Shown: piece by piece, positions 1-9,601 of the stretch
Numbering within the stretch: position 1 is the stretch's first letter
Layout: every line of letters begins with the position of its first letter
Assembly: GCA_002722705.1 (NCBI GenBank)
Contig: PBMP01000024.1
Span: 122,440-186,439 of the forward strand
DNA: 64,000 bases
Source of the DNA: Pseudobdellovibrionaceae bacterium
GTDB lineage: Bacteria; Bdellovibrionota; UBA1018; UBA6935
Direction: 5' to 3'
The notes under the pieces: model-generated
What the model saw: the letters and a program-made list of their open reading frames with translations, nothing else
What the model was told of the DNA's origin: nothing
Databases searched by the model: none
Translations under genes and position numbers: made by a program

Positions 1-1233
1 GAACTTGCAAAGACGATGAATGATCTAACCAATACCCCAACCTCTTCTAGACGAACAAGCTCAAGAACGAGGACATCAGGAATTGGAGTTAATCCAAAAG
101 TAACAGAACTCTTTGAGGGCTCAATTCGTGTATCTGCAGACAAAAGCACAAACTCACTCGTAGTCACCGCTTCTCCAAGTGATTTTGAAACACTCAAAAG
201 AGTGGTCGCTCAGCTCGACATACCAAGAGACGAAGTTTATGCAGAAATTGTCATTATGGAACTCAATATGTCCAAAGAATTTGACTTCTCGGCCAACGTC
301 ATTAGCCCCGCTTCTGGACTAGGATTAGTAACTAAACCAAGTGACATTCTTAGTTCTGTTACCGCACCTTTCTCTCAAGCAGGTGCTGTTTTAGGGTTTG
401 CAGAAGGAAAAAGTGTTAACCTTCGTGTCGGAAACCAAGACTTTCAAGTCAAAAGTATCCAAGGCTTAATTAAAGCTATTCAAACAAATTCACTAGGAAC
501 TGTCCTTGCGACTCCTCAAATTTTGACTCTTGATAATGTAGAAGCGAAATTTGAATCGAATGAAAAAATACCAGTTCCTAGTACTACGACCACTGGAAAC
601 ACAGGAGTCGTCAACGCGAGTGTCAGTAAGGAACCCATTGGAATCAGTATTTCAATCAAGCCACAAATCAATAAACTCTCTAGTTTCGTAAAACTTGAGA
701 TCAAAGCGAAACTTGAAGCGATTTCCGCAAGAAAACCTCCAGCAGCCGTTGCAGACCAAGCCTTTGCTACCCTGGAGAGAACAGCCGAAACAGAAGTGGT
801 CGTAGCTGATCATGATACAGTCGTTCTAGGTGGACTCATCCGAGATCGTCAAGACGAAATTGAAGCAAAAGTTCCTCTATTAGGAGACATTCCTGTTCTT
901 GGTTGGTTATTTAGATCAACCACTCGTACTTCACAAAAAACGAATCTTTTGCTTTTCATTACTCCACATATCATTCGACAATATGAAAAAATTCGAGCGA
1001 TTTTAGATAAAAAGCTTAAAGAAAGAGACGATTTTATTCAGAAAAACGTAGGAGGAGAGGATCGTCTTCGAGATTACAGAGACAATATGATCCGAAATCT
1101 TCCTGCAATCAGTGACATTGTAAACCAACACATCGATAATGCTCGGACAATTGATACTTCTCAATCTAAAGCAAAAAGGGTAAAAAAGAAAAAAATCGTA
1201 AAACCGGCTAAAAAGAAAAAGGGTAAGAAATAA
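1..1233 (+). CDS. gspD: Type II secretion secretin GspD, 5' end cut by window
   Basis: The reading frame is open from base 1, so the true start lies upstream. The visible part begins in a Ser/Arg-rich linker, followed by the last periplasmic N domain (SADKSTNSLVVTASPSDFE, typical of N3) and then the secretin barrel domain. The hallmark near the C-terminus, VPLLGDIPVLGWLF, followed by LLLFITPHII, identifies the family. Secretins form the outer-membrane pore through which folded exoproteins leave the cell. The last 20 residues are almost all Lys/Arg, an unusual basic tail where other GspDs have an S domain for pilotin binding. The stop codon directly abuts the gspE start, so the two are translationally coupled. 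Confidence 0.95.
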   Translation, partial: ELAKTMNDLTNTPTSSRRTSSRTRTSGIGVNPKVTELFEGSIRVSADKSTNSLVVTASPSDFETLKRVVAQLDIPRDEVYAEIVIMELNMSKEFDFSANVISPASGLGLVTKPSDILSSVTAPFSQAGAVLGFAEGKSVNLRVGNQDFQVKSIQGLIKAIQTNSLGTVLATPQILTLDNVEAKFESNEKIPVPSTTTTGNTGVVNASVSKEPIGISISIKPQINKLSSFVKLEIKAKLEAISARKPPAAVADQAFATLERTAETEVVVADHDTVVLGGLIRDRQDEIEAKVPLLGDIPVLGWLFRSTTRTSQKTNLLLFITPHIIRQYEKIRAILDKKLKERDDFIQKNVGGEDRLRDYRDNMIRNLPAISDIVNQHIDNARTIDTSQSKAKRVKKKKIVKPAKKKKGKK

Positions 1234-2961
1234 ATGGTTCATGAATCAGAGATGAACTCACTCAAACACTCACCTCGATTGGGGGAAATTCTTCTCTCCC
1301 ACACCACTCTCACTCAAGAACAGCTGGATGAGGCTCTCCTCATTCAAAATGAGAAGGGTGGATTATTAGGAGAGATCCTTATTAGTAAAAACATGATTCT
1401 CCCACATGAGATCATGAGGGCTCTTTGTATTCAACTTGGAATTGAATTTGTTGATGACATTAAAGGTGATGAAATTGATCCTGAGTTAATCGCACAGATC
1501 CCCATCAATTATAGCAAATCAAAAGAAATGATTCCTCTGGAAATCCGTAAAACCGACCTTGGTGAGGTATTGGTCGTAGCAACAGCAGATCCATTCGTTG
1601 AAAATATAAGAGATGACCTCCAAGTCCTTACCGGAAAAAATATTCATATTGTAGTAAGTACTCCAATGCGAATCCAAGAAGCAATTAATCGTGTTTATGA
1701 AAAAAGTACGGCAAACATGGTTGGTGCTCTTGAGACCGAGTTCGAAGAAGACCTCGACCTTGAAGGACCCATTGATATTTTGGAAGCAACCGAAGATGAT
1801 GCTCCGGTCATTCGATTCGTGAACTCTCTTCTCTTTCGAGCTGTCAAAGAAAAAGCTTCTGATATTCACATTGAACCTTTTGAAAAAGAATTTGTAGTTC
1901 GATTTAGAATTGATGGGGTCCTCTACGATATTATTCGACAACCAAAACAAGCACATGCTGCAATTGCCTCTCGAATTAAAGTCATGGGCCAGCTCGACAT
2001 TGCTGAAAAAAGAATGCCACAAGATGGACGAATTAAAATTAAAATAGCTGGAAAAGATATTGATATTCGACTTTCAACTGTTCCAACCACCCATGGTGAA
2101 AGAGTAGTGATGAGGGTTCTGGAACAAACAGGAACCGTTCTAGAACTCGAACATTTGGGTTTTGAAGGGCCAAGTAAAGCAGAACTTGAAAAACTCATCT
2201 TTAGAAAATACGGAATCATCTTAGTCACAGGCCCCACAGGGAGTGGAAAATCAACCACTCTTTCTGCCTGTCTTGTTAAACTCAATAGTCCTGAACGAAA
2301 TATCATGACTGCTGAAGACCCTGTCGAGTATCAAATTCCAGGAATCAATCAAGTACAAGTGAATGCAAAAATTGATCTTACTTTTGCTCGAGCACTTCGA
2401 GCCTTTCTTCGACAAAACCCAGACATCATCATGGTTGGGGAGATTCGAGATAAAGAAACTGCAGAGATTGCAATTAATGCCTCTCTCACAGGTCACCTCG
2501 TTTTATCTACCCTTCATACCAACGATGCACCAAGTGCAGCGACTCGACTCATTGATATGGGAGTTGAGCCCTTTTTGGTTGCAAGTTCTATCCTCGGAAT
2601 TGTAGCTCAACGCTTAATTCGAAAAGTCTGTGAAAAATGTCGAGAACCTTACGAGCCTTCTGACTTTGAAATGAGAGAAATGGGTTTAACATCGATACCA
2701 GAAGGCTCCACTCTTTTCAGGGCAAAAGGATGTGCAAGTTGTGGCAACGGAGGTTACTCAGGTCGAACGGTGATTCATGAGCTTCTTGTCGTCGATGATG
2801 AAATTCGTTCATTGATTACTCAAAACGTAGATGCCGGAACGATTAAAAGAGCAGCTCAAAAAAAAGGAATGAAAACACTCAGAGAAGATGGGGTAAATAA
2901 AGTACTGAAAGGAATGACCACTGTTGAGGAGCTCATGAGAGCCACTCATGCAGAAGTTTAA
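1234..2961 (+). CDS. gspE: Type II secretion ATPase GspE
   Basis: This 575-residue protein is the cytoplasmic hexameric ATPase that drives pseudopilus assembly. An N-terminal MshEN-type domain (about residues 10-150) is followed by the ATPase core. The core has Walker A GPTGSGKS at about 333-340, the Walker B/Asp-box region around IIMVGEIRD at about 398-406, and the His box region LSTLHTNDA. A tetracysteine zinc motif (CEKC and CASC, roughly residues 466-503) is typical of GspE/PilB. The ATG directly follows the gspD stop. Gene order and length are normal for the family, and gspF follows after 3 bases. Confidence 0.97.
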   Translation: MVHESEMNSLKHSPRLGEILLSHTTLTQEQLDEALLIQNEKGGLLGEILISKNMILPHEIMRALCIQLGIEFVDDIKGDEIDPELIAQIPINYSKSKEMIPLEIRKTDLGEVLVVATADPFVENIRDDLQVLTGKNIHIVVSTPMRIQEAINRVYEKSTANMVGALETEFEEDLDLEGPIDILEATEDDAPVIRFVNSLLFRAVKEKASDIHIEPFEKEFVVRFRIDGVLYDIIRQPKQAHAAIASRIKVMGQLDIAEKRMPQDGRIKIKIAGKDIDIRLSTVPTTHGERVVMRVLEQTGTVLELEHLGFEGPSKAELEKLIFRKYGIILVTGPTGSGKSTTLSACLVKLNSPERNIMTAEDPVEYQIPGINQVQVNAKIDLTFARALRAFLRQNPDIIMVGEIRDKETAEIAINASLTGHLVLSTLHTNDAPSAATRLIDMGVEPFLVASSILGIVAQRLIRKVCEKCREPYEPSDFEMREMGLTSIPEGSTLFRAKGCASCGNGGYSGRTVIHELLVVDDEIRSLITQNVDAGTIKRAAQKKGMKTLREDGVNKVLKGMTTVEELMRATHAEV

Positions 2962-2964
2962 TTC

Positions 2965-4185
2965 ATGGCACCAATTTACGACTACAAAGCCTACACACCT
3001 AACGGAAAAGTCAAAAAAGGAATTGTCGAAGCAGATACACAAAAGTCTGCTCGCCAGAAACTGATAAAACAACATTTAATGGTCACTGAGATGAAGACTC
3101 GAACCAGTAGTTCTTCATCTTCATCGGGATCCAGAGGATTTTCGTTTGGCGGCGGAGTCGGCGTCAAAGACGTTGCATTAATGACCCGTCAATTAGCCAG
3201 TCTCATTAAAGCAAATATCCCTCTGGTCGATGCTTTGGGTGCGCTAGTCGATCAAATAGACCACCCCAAACTCAAATTCGTCCTTTCTCAAGTCAAACAA
3301 GAAGTCAATGAAGGGATTAGTCTTGCGAAATCCATGGGGAAGCATCCTCGGATCTTTGATCATATTTTTATCAACATGGTCGAAGCGGGTGAGCAATCCG
3401 GTACCCTCGGACTCGTTCTTTTACGTCTGGCCGATTTAAAAGAAGCTCAGATGAGACTTCGCTCCAAAGTCATTGGGGGAATGATGTATCCCGTTCTCAT
3501 GATTTTTGTTGCCGTGTCTATGATGCTTGGAATTTTTACGTTTGTGATTCCAAAACTTGCCAAAATTTTTGAATCAATGAACAAACCGATTCCCGCAACC
3601 ACTCAATTCGTGATGGATATCAGTGATATTATCGTCGGCTACTGGTACCTTCTTGGAGCTGGAGCATTTTTATGTGTTTTTCTTTTTAAGACCTACATCC
3701 AAACAAAATCAGGTCGATACCGGTGGGATCGAATCAAACTCAAAGCTGTTCTTTTTGGTCCATTGCTTAGAATGATCGCTGTCACACGGTTTTCATCAAC
3801 GATGTCAACTCTGCTTTCCAGTGGAGTCCCTATTGTTGCTTGTCTAAATATTTCCAAGAACTTAGTAGGAAACGTCCATATCGCAAACGCTATTGAGACG
3901 GCTCGAGAAAACATCACAGAAGGGCAATCTATTGCTGATCCCCTCAAAAAAAGTGGAGAATTTCCCCCGCTTGTTATTCACATGATCTCTATTGGAGAAA
4001 AGACTGGCGAATTACCCGAAATGTTAGGTAATGTGGCATCTACTTATGAAGAACAGGTAAATACAAAAATTGAAACGATGACCGGACTCATCGAACCTCT
4101 CATGATCATCATGATGGGAGGGATGATTGGTTTCATTGTTCTTTCCATCTTTTTGCCTTTAATGGAACTCAATAATATCCAATAA
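2965..4185 (+). CDS. gspF: Type II secretion inner-membrane platform protein GspF
   Basis: This 406-residue polytopic inner-membrane protein has two copies of the T2SSF domain. The first begins at MTRQLASLIKANIPL and the second at TRFSSTMSTLLSSGVP. Three membrane segments are visible, at about 174-196, 225-245 and 378-400, the usual GspF topology. A Ser-rich and Gly-rich stretch at about 50-65 forms a linker before the first domain. GspF anchors the GspE ATPase and the growing pseudopilus. It lies 3 bases after gspE and 17 bases before gspG, inside the operon. Confidence 0.96.
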   Translation: MAPIYDYKAYTPNGKVKKGIVEADTQKSARQKLIKQHLMVTEMKTRTSSSSSSSGSRGFSFGGGVGVKDVALMTRQLASLIKANIPLVDALGALVDQIDHPKLKFVLSQVKQEVNEGISLAKSMGKHPRIFDHIFINMVEAGEQSGTLGLVLLRLADLKEAQMRLRSKVIGGMMYPVLMIFVAVSMMLGIFTFVIPKLAKIFESMNKPIPATTQFVMDISDIIVGYWYLLGAGAFLCVFLFKTYIQTKSGRYRWDRIKLKAVLFGPLLRMIAVTRFSSTMSTLLSSGVPIVACLNISKNLVGNVHIANAIETARENITEGQSIADPLKKSGEFPPLVIHMISIGEKTGELPEMLGNVASTYEEQVNTKIETMTGLIEPLMIIMMGGMIGFIVLSIFLPLMELNNIQ

Positions 4186-4202
4186 AACGGAAAGGAAATC
4201 GG

Positions 4203-4658
4203 ATGAAAAAAGAAAGACGGCTCAGTTTACTAGCCAATCAAGAAGGACTCACATTAATCGAATTAATGATTGTGATGGCAATCTTAGGTCTTCTTGCTAC
4301 CCTTATTGGAGGACAAATCATTAAGCGATTTGACGAAGCAAAAGTCCAAACCACTAAAATTCAAATGAGAAACTTGGGTGTTGTTTTAGATGACTTCCGA
4401 AGACAGTGTGGTTTCTACCCATCTACAGAGCAGGGCTTAGATGCTTTGGTTGAAGAACCGGCAACAGGTCGTAAGTGCAAAAACTACGATCCAGATGGAT
4501 ACATTCAAGACGGCAAAGTTCCAAAGGACGGTTTTGGAAACGACTTTGATTACGAAAGTGATGGTCGAAAATACAAAATTAGTTCATTTGGAAACGACAA
4601 CCAAGAAGGTGGAGAAGGAATTGATGCCGATATCTTCTCAGACCAGCTTGAAAACTAA
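4203..4658 (+). CDS. gspG: Major pseudopilin GspG
   Basis: This 151-residue prepilin has a short basic leader ending NQEG, cleaved before LTLIELMIVMAILG. Glu+5 is present; +1 is Leu rather than the usual Phe. The C-terminal part has the GspG-specific calcium-loop signature (FGNDNQEGGEGIDADIFS), which separates it from minor pseudopilins. GspG polymerises into the pseudopilus that pushes substrates through the secretin. An AAGGAAA ribosome-binding site lies just before the ATG. It is the first of five pilin-like genes in the operon. Confidence 0.96.
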   Translation: MKKERRLSLLANQEGLTLIELMIVMAILGLLATLIGGQIIKRFDEAKVQTTKIQMRNLGVVLDDFRRQCGFYPSTEQGLDALVEEPATGRKCKNYDPDGYIQDGKVPKDGFGNDFDYESDGRKYKISSFGNDNQEGGEGIDADIFSDQLEN

Positions 4659-4669
4659 ATAAATATCTG

Positions 4670-5323
4670 ATGAGCGTAAATCCCCCTCTTTCTTATATGA
4701 ACCGGAGTCATCAATTCCGTCAGCAAAAGGAAGGGGGATTTACACTCATTGAATTAATGGTGGTCATGCTCATGCTTGGCCTCATATCAGCATTTGCGCT
4801 CCCTAGTATCAGTAGTTTTTTTAGAGTTTCACTCAATACAGTTACCCGAAAATTTGCAGGACAAGTGAAAGACACATTCAATTCAGCTGTTCTCACGGGT
4901 CGAGTTCACCGAATCGTTTATGATCTTGAAGAAAAAAAATACTGGGTAGAGGTTGGCCCTAAGGGCCACCTTATGGAAACAGAACATAGTAAAGAAGTAG
5001 ACGAATCTCTTGGAAAAGACCGTTACAAGGATGATGAAGAAGAAAAAAAAACAACCTTTGAACTGGCATCGACAATTACTCGTGAAAAAGTATCTCTTCC
5101 AGAAGGAGTTGAGTTTAAAGATATTATTTCAGAACAATCGGTAGAGCCGATTACAGAAGGAGTGACCTTCACTCATATTTTTCCAAACGGACTCACTGAA
5201 AAAACGATTATTCACTTACAAGATCAAGATCAACACGAAACCTCTCTGGTCATTTCTACGGTCATTGGGAAAACAAGAGTATTTGAATACTATATTAAAG
5301 AGGAGGAAGTCTTTGCTAAATAA
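4670..5323 (+). CDS. gspH: Minor pseudopilin GspH
   Basis: This 217-residue prepilin has a leader of about 23 residues ending KEGG, then FTLIELMVVMLMLGLISAFA with Glu+5 intact. The remaining domain is beta-rich with a charged, Lys/Glu-rich insertion around residues 95-130 (KEVDESLGKDRYKDDEEEKK). Position after gspG and length fit GspH, a minor pseudopilin at the pseudopilus tip. Assignment within the minor pseudopilins rests on gene order, since their globular domains diverge strongly. Its stop lies inside the start region of the next gene. Confidence 0.88.
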   Translation: MSVNPPLSYMNRSHQFRQQKEGGFTLIELMVVMLMLGLISAFALPSISSFFRVSLNTVTRKFAGQVKDTFNSAVLTGRVHRIVYDLEEKKYWVEVGPKGHLMETEHSKEVDESLGKDRYKDDEEEKKTTFELASTITREKVSLPEGVEFKDIISEQSVEPITEGVTFTHIFPNGLTEKTIIHLQDQDQHETSLVISTVIGKTRVFEYYIKEEEVFAK

Positions 5324-5801
5324 GAAAGGCTTTACCTTAATTGAAGTCGTCATTGCTATGGGAATTATGGCTGTTGCACTTGCAGGTATTTTAGTTACTC
5401 AATCAAATGTAATTCGAATAGCAACCAAATCTAAAGAGAATACTACGGTAGCAATGCTCTTACAAAGAGCAATGGTTGAAGCTGAACAAGAATTCCAAGG
5501 GCAGCCCTTTAACGAAATCAAAGAAGAAGCCTCTGGAACATTCGATCCTCCTTTTGATACCTTTCGTTGGTCAAGAGAAATTAAAGAAATCAAATTTCCT
5601 GATTTAAACTTAAGTGGATCACAAGAAGGCAAATCAAATGACATAGAAAAAAAAATTGGAACGATTGTTACAAAATATATGAACGATTCTCTTCGGGAAG
5701 TTGTCGTTACAATCTCTTGGGAAAAAGCGAAAGGAACACAAAAGGTCTCAGCAAGTACCTACTGGATCAATTTAAATAATGAATTTCAACCAAGCTTCTA
5801 G
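5313..5801 (+). CDS. gspI: Minor pseudopilin GspI (TTG start)
   Basis: The prepilin motif KKG|FTLIEVVIAMGIMAVALAG begins only a few codons after a TTG at 5313. An AGGAGGA Shine-Dalgarno lies 5 bases upstream of this TTG (5301-5307), giving a short basic leader LLNKKG. An ATG further upstream at 5265 would give an atypically long leader and deep overlap with gspH, so the TTG start is preferred. That gives 162 residues, normal for GspI. It overlaps the gspH stop by 11 bases and the gspJ start by 23 bases, indicating tight coupling. Confidence 0.88.
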   Translation: MLNKKGFTLIEVVIAMGIMAVALAGILVTQSNVIRIATKSKENTTVAMLLQRAMVEAEQEFQGQPFNEIKEEASGTFDPPFDTFRWSREIKEIKFPDLNLSGSQEGKSNDIEKKIGTIVTKYMNDSLREVVVTISWEKAKGTQKVSASTYWINLNNEFQPSF

Positions 5802-6582
5802 TGAAAAAGGATTCACTCTCATAGAAATGATGATTGCTATTGCAATCTTGGCTTTTATTAGTCTTGGAGTTTTCCACGCAATGACCAGTAGCTTCAAAAT
5901 TAGAGATAAAATTTTAACCGAGGGAGACTTCCTCACGCGTATTCGCCTTTCTATTGGAATGATTTCAAAAGATATTCAACTCATATACAATCCGATTCTA
6001 ATGCTTCCGCCTGAACCTAAAAAAACAGAAAATAACAACGGCACTGACCCTCAACTTTCAGGGCAGAATTATCGACAAGAATCAGTCGACGGAGGAAATT
6101 ACTGGGGGCCTATTTTAGATAAAACTGGAATTCGAGCAGCGGTCTTCACAGGAAATGAAACTCAAATGAGTTTTATCACTTCATCTCATGAAAGAATTTA
6201 TAGAGAATCTCCAGAGTCTCGGTTAGCAAAAATTACTTACGAACTCAGAGAAGATACATTTGCAAAAGGAAACCTTGAAGGAACCCAGGTCTTTACTAAA
6301 ATTGAAGACATCAACGTATTTTTAACTGAAGACAACGTAGACGATCATAAAAAAGTCTATCCGATTCTATACGGAGTCGTTCAACTCAAACTTGATTACT
6401 ACTTTAAGGCAAAAGAACGCTGGGAAAAACGTTGGGATTCTCAGTCAGAAGATTTTCAGTATAGTTATCCGGACACCGTTCGCATGACTGTTGAAGTGAA
6501 AAGTGAAGGAAATGAAACATATGAGGGAGTTTATCTCTTTAAACTAGAGGTTCCAAATAATGGACTGGACACAAGCTTCTAA
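5779..6582 (+). CDS. gspJ: Minor pseudopilin GspJ
   Basis: This 267-residue prepilin-like protein has a short leader ending SEKG and then FTLIEMMIAIAILAFISLGV with Glu+5. It is larger than GspH and GspI, as is typical of GspJ. Together with GspI and GspK, GspJ forms the tip complex that starts pseudopilus assembly. The start codon overlaps the end of gspI by 23 bases and the stop overlaps gspK by 23 bases. Both junctions encode the same short string (QASSEK / QASKKK), a small local similarity at consecutive gene ends. Confidence 0.9.
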   Translation: MNFNQASSEKGFTLIEMMIAIAILAFISLGVFHAMTSSFKIRDKILTEGDFLTRIRLSIGMISKDIQLIYNPILMLPPEPKKTENNNGTDPQLSGQNYRQESVDGGNYWGPILDKTGIRAAVFTGNETQMSFITSSHERIYRESPESRLAKITYELREDTFAKGNLEGTQVFTKIEDINVFLTEDNVDDHKKVYPILYGVVQLKLDYYFKAKERWEKRWDSQSEDFQYSYPDTVRMTVEVKSEGNETYEGVYLFKLEVPNNGLDTSF

Positions 6583-7939
6583 AAAGAAATTTAAGATTCG
6601 CAAGAATGAACAAGGAGTCGCCCTTTTTATGGTGATGTCTGTCCTCTCTATACTTGCAGTACTTATTTCTGAAATTACCTACCAAGCTCAACTCAATCAT
6701 AAACTTTCATATGATGCTGTAGACCAGGTAAAGGCCCATTATCTTGCTAAAAGCGGCATGAAACTCTCACTCCTACGACTCAAAGTTTTTCAGCAGATTC
6801 AAGGATTTTTATCAGGCAATCAAAATGGATCCTTAAAGAAACTCATCCCTCAACGAGCACTCAATATGATCTGGAGCTTTCCTTTATCTTTTCCATTACC
6901 AACAAATCTTCCTGGTATGACTGGACTACAAAAAGATGCCATCACAGATTTCAACAACAACTCTGGTTTTGAAGGTGCGTTTTCAGCTTATATTTCTTCG
7001 GAATCTTCGAAGTTCAATCTCAACAGCTCTCTTTCTCGTTATGCACCAGAAATAAAAAAAGAAAAACCTAAACCGAATCAAAACAGAACATCTACAAGTA
7101 CAAGTGGATCGTCTCAACCCACGAATCCAAATAAGCCTAATAACCAAAAAGAAAACAATACTCAATTTAACGCGGAACTTGCACGAAAAAGCCTAAGAGA
7201 CTATATCACTCGCTTGTTAAATCAAAAATTTCTAGATGATGAAAACTTCTCTGCTCGTTACAGAGATTTTAGAGTCGAAGATCTTGTTGAAAACATTTTA
7301 GGATGGATCGACAGATCTTACGAATCAAAAAGCTCAGAGCGTCAAGACGACCCACCTATGAAAAAAGCTCCTTTTTATCATTTGTCTGAATTACATATGA
7401 TTCGTCCCATGGACGACGATCTCTATGACTTTCTTAAACCTCACTTTACCGTAGCGGTTACTCCGGGAGTCAACGTAAATCAAATCAACAAAGAAGAACT
7501 CATGGCTCTCGTTCCCCAAATGACAAAAGAAGAGGCTGATGATTTTTTTGACTTTAGAGATAAACCTGATGAAGACAATCTCTTTAAAGATGAGAAAGGT
7601 TTTTTTGATTATCTTTCCAAAAACGTGATCGCATTTGTTGGAGCTCCAGACACATTTAAAGAATTTCAAAAAGAACTCAAAGAAAGTGGGATTCAAATCA
7701 TCACCGATGAGACCCAGTTCAAAGTAGAAGTCCAAGCTCAAGTCAATCAGGCAACTCGGACAATCGAAGCGTGGGTAGATCTTGGCGGAAAAACACTGAT
7801 GACACCAAAAGCAGGGCAGACCTCACCTTCAACTGCCTCGACGAAGACCAATAATGCATCTTTACCCGTTCTCACAAAAGGAATTCCACCAAGTAAACCC
7901 GACCCTGGAATGGTGATTCGATTTATGAGAATCTATTAA
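6560..7939 (+). CDS. gspK: Pseudopilus tip protein GspK
   Basis: This 459-residue protein has a basic leader (KKKFKIRKNEQG) and then VALFMVMSVLSILAVLISE. It lacks Glu+5, as is characteristic of GspK, which caps the pseudopilus. The large soluble part contains helix-hairpin-helix-like SAM domains (for example VNVNQINKEELMALVPQMT at about 310-330), as in known GspKs. A low-complexity Ser/Thr/Asn/Pro insertion at about 170-205 is unusual and probably disordered. It is longer than the enteric homologue (about 325 residues), mainly because of that insertion and a Ser/Thr/Pro-rich C-terminal tail. Confidence 0.92.
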   Translation: MDWTQASKKKFKIRKNEQGVALFMVMSVLSILAVLISEITYQAQLNHKLSYDAVDQVKAHYLAKSGMKLSLLRLKVFQQIQGFLSGNQNGSLKKLIPQRALNMIWSFPLSFPLPTNLPGMTGLQKDAITDFNNNSGFEGAFSAYISSESSKFNLNSSLSRYAPEIKKEKPKPNQNRTSTSTSGSSQPTNPNKPNNQKENNTQFNAELARKSLRDYITRLLNQKFLDDENFSARYRDFRVEDLVENILGWIDRSYESKSSERQDDPPMKKAPFYHLSELHMIRPMDDDLYDFLKPHFTVAVTPGVNVNQINKEELMALVPQMTKEEADDFFDFRDKPDEDNLFKDEKGFFDYLSKNVIAFVGAPDTFKEFQKELKESGIQIITDETQFKVEVQAQVNQATRTIEAWVDLGGKTLMTPKAGQTSPSTASTKTNNASLPVLTKGIPPSKPDPGMVIRFMRIY

Positions 7940-7954
7940 AGAAAGAGGTGAATC

Positions 7955-9601
7955 ATGAGAGTTTTAGGGCTCGATCTAGGTACCAACTCGGTTAAGGCCG
8001 TTGAATATGATGCTGCATTTAGTCGTTACGAACTTCATGACTACCATGAGGTAAAACTTGCGGCCGATCAAACCCCGGCTCAAGGAGCTGCTCTTCTCAT
8101 TCATAGCCTCCCTAAAAAACCAGATCGAATTGCAAACTGTCTTTCCTCTCAATATAGTACGTTCAGAAATTTGACACTTCCAACTCGAGATCGACGAGCT
8201 ATCCGTTCTGGAATTGCCTTTGAACTCGAAGACGAACTCCCTTTTGACCCTGATCTTTCGATCTACGACTATGCTTTGTTGTCTCAAGGGAAACAATCGA
8301 CTCATGTTCACATCGGTGCAACACTCAAAGAAACTCTTACAAAAGTAATTTCAGATTTAAAAGAGTATGGTGTTGACCCAGATGTGATTGTAACGGAATC
8401 CTGGGTTTATCGAACCCTTCTTAATCGCACTCTCAATGATGAAGAAAAAGCATCTCCCAAGCTCTTAGTTCACATGGGAAAAACTGACACAACCATCTAT
8501 ATTCACTGGAAAAACTACCCTATCGTCTGTCGTAAAGTCGCCTGGGGGGGGCAACACCTGACTCGAGCAATCATTGAAAAATATGAGGTTTCAGAAGAAG
8601 AAGCAGAAAAAGCAAAATTAGATAATGGCTTTATTCTTTCTTCTCAACAAAGAGAAACAGCAACTGTCGATCAGAGGGAGTTTTCAGATACATTATTACA
8701 AGCAACCCGGCCTCTCCTTCTCGAAATGAGACAAGCTGAACTCACGTGTAAAAACCTGACTCACGAAAATATTTCTTCTATCTATATGAGTGGAGGCCCC
8801 TCTCTTCTTCCTGGTTTACGAGTTGCAATAGAGGAAGAATTAGGAATCCATACCCAACCTTTTAAAGCGCTGAGTCTTCTATCCACTTCGGGAATGACCT
8901 ATTCAGAAGCAACAGATGCTGGTTTTCTACTAGCTGCATCTACAGGGCTTTGTTTAGTTGGACCTGAGCGAACTCACCTCATTGATTTAAGACAAGGAGA
9001 ATTCGAAAAAGGTGCCGATGATCAGTCGTGGTCTTTGAAGAACCTAAAATACCCTCTTCTTTCTGTTGGAGCGATTACTCTTTGTTTTTTCCTTGGAACG
9101 TGCGTAGAAAGTCATCTTTATCAATCTAGAATTGCGAGCCAAGAAAGTCGTTTAGAAAAAGCCGTTCGTCAATTTTTTGGAAATCTAGGAAGAACTGCAG
9201 TTAAAAGAAAAATGAAAAACTCTCGAAAGTTAAAAAAATCTGTTCAAGCAGAAATCAGTAAATATCAAGGTCTTGCAGAACTTACTTTATCTAATCCGAC
9301 CACTCCTCTGCGATTTTTAAAAAAACTATCTCAAATAGTTCCTAAAAACGTAGTTGTTGATATGACTGAATTCTCAGTTGGAACCGTTGGATCCTCTTTT
9401 GAAAAAGGAACTCCTGGAAAAGCTCAAGTTTCTTTTTTAATTCATGAACAAGAAAAAATCCCTGAACTCAGTTCAATTTTAAACGGACTCTTTGTTAAAA
9501 TGACAACATCGAAGCCCGTTAAAATTAAGTTAAAAGAAAAAAATAAAGATCTATGGAAAATCACGTTTTCTGGAGATCTTATTGAGAGTGCCTATGACTG
9601 A
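7955..9601 (+). CDS. gspL: GspL/PilM-like actin-fold assembly protein
   Basis: This 548-residue protein begins with the actin-like phosphate-1 loop VLGLDLGTNSVKAVEYD, as in PilM and GspL, and has a second nucleotide-site-like motif IYMSGGPSLLPG at about 272-283. The cytoplasmic domain is followed by one membrane segment at about 365-385 and a periplasmic coiled-coil/ferredoxin-like part. This fits GspL, which links GspE to the inner-membrane platform. A run of eight G (8544-8551) lies inside the coding sequence at TGG GGG GGG, a potentially slippery tract. The start has an AAAGAGG ribosome-binding site. It is placed between gspK and gspM, as expected. Confidence 0.87.
   Translation: MRVLGLDLGTNSVKAVEYDAAFSRYELHDYHEVKLAADQTPAQGAALLIHSLPKKPDRIANCLSSQYSTFRNLTLPTRDRRAIRSGIAFELEDELPFDPDLSIYDYALLSQGKQSTHVHIGATLKETLTKVISDLKEYGVDPDVIVTESWVYRTLLNRTLNDEEKASPKLLVHMGKTDTTIYIHWKNYPIVCRKVAWGGQHLTRAIIEKYEVSEEEAEKAKLDNGFILSSQQRETATVDQREFSDTLLQATRPLLLEMRQAELTCKNLTHENISSIYMSGGPSLLPGLRVAIEEELGIHTQPFKALSLLSTSGMTYSEATDAGFLLAASTGLCLVGPERTHLIDLRQGEFEKGADDQSWSLKNLKYPLLSVGAITLCFFLGTCVESHLYQSRIASQESRLEKAVRQFFGNLGRTAVKRKMKNSRKLKKSVQAEISKYQGLAELTLSNPTTPLRFLKKLSQIVPKNVVVDMTEFSVGTVGSSFEKGTPGKAQVSFLIHEQEKIPELSSILNGLFVKMTTSKPVKIKLKEKNKDLWKITFSGDLIESAYD

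Noticed and set aside
1519..2022. Minus-strand open frame of 167 codons inside gspE
   Set aside because: It is fully inside a well-supported gene, has no ribosome-binding site, and reads as low-complexity Asn/Phe/Ser antisense product.
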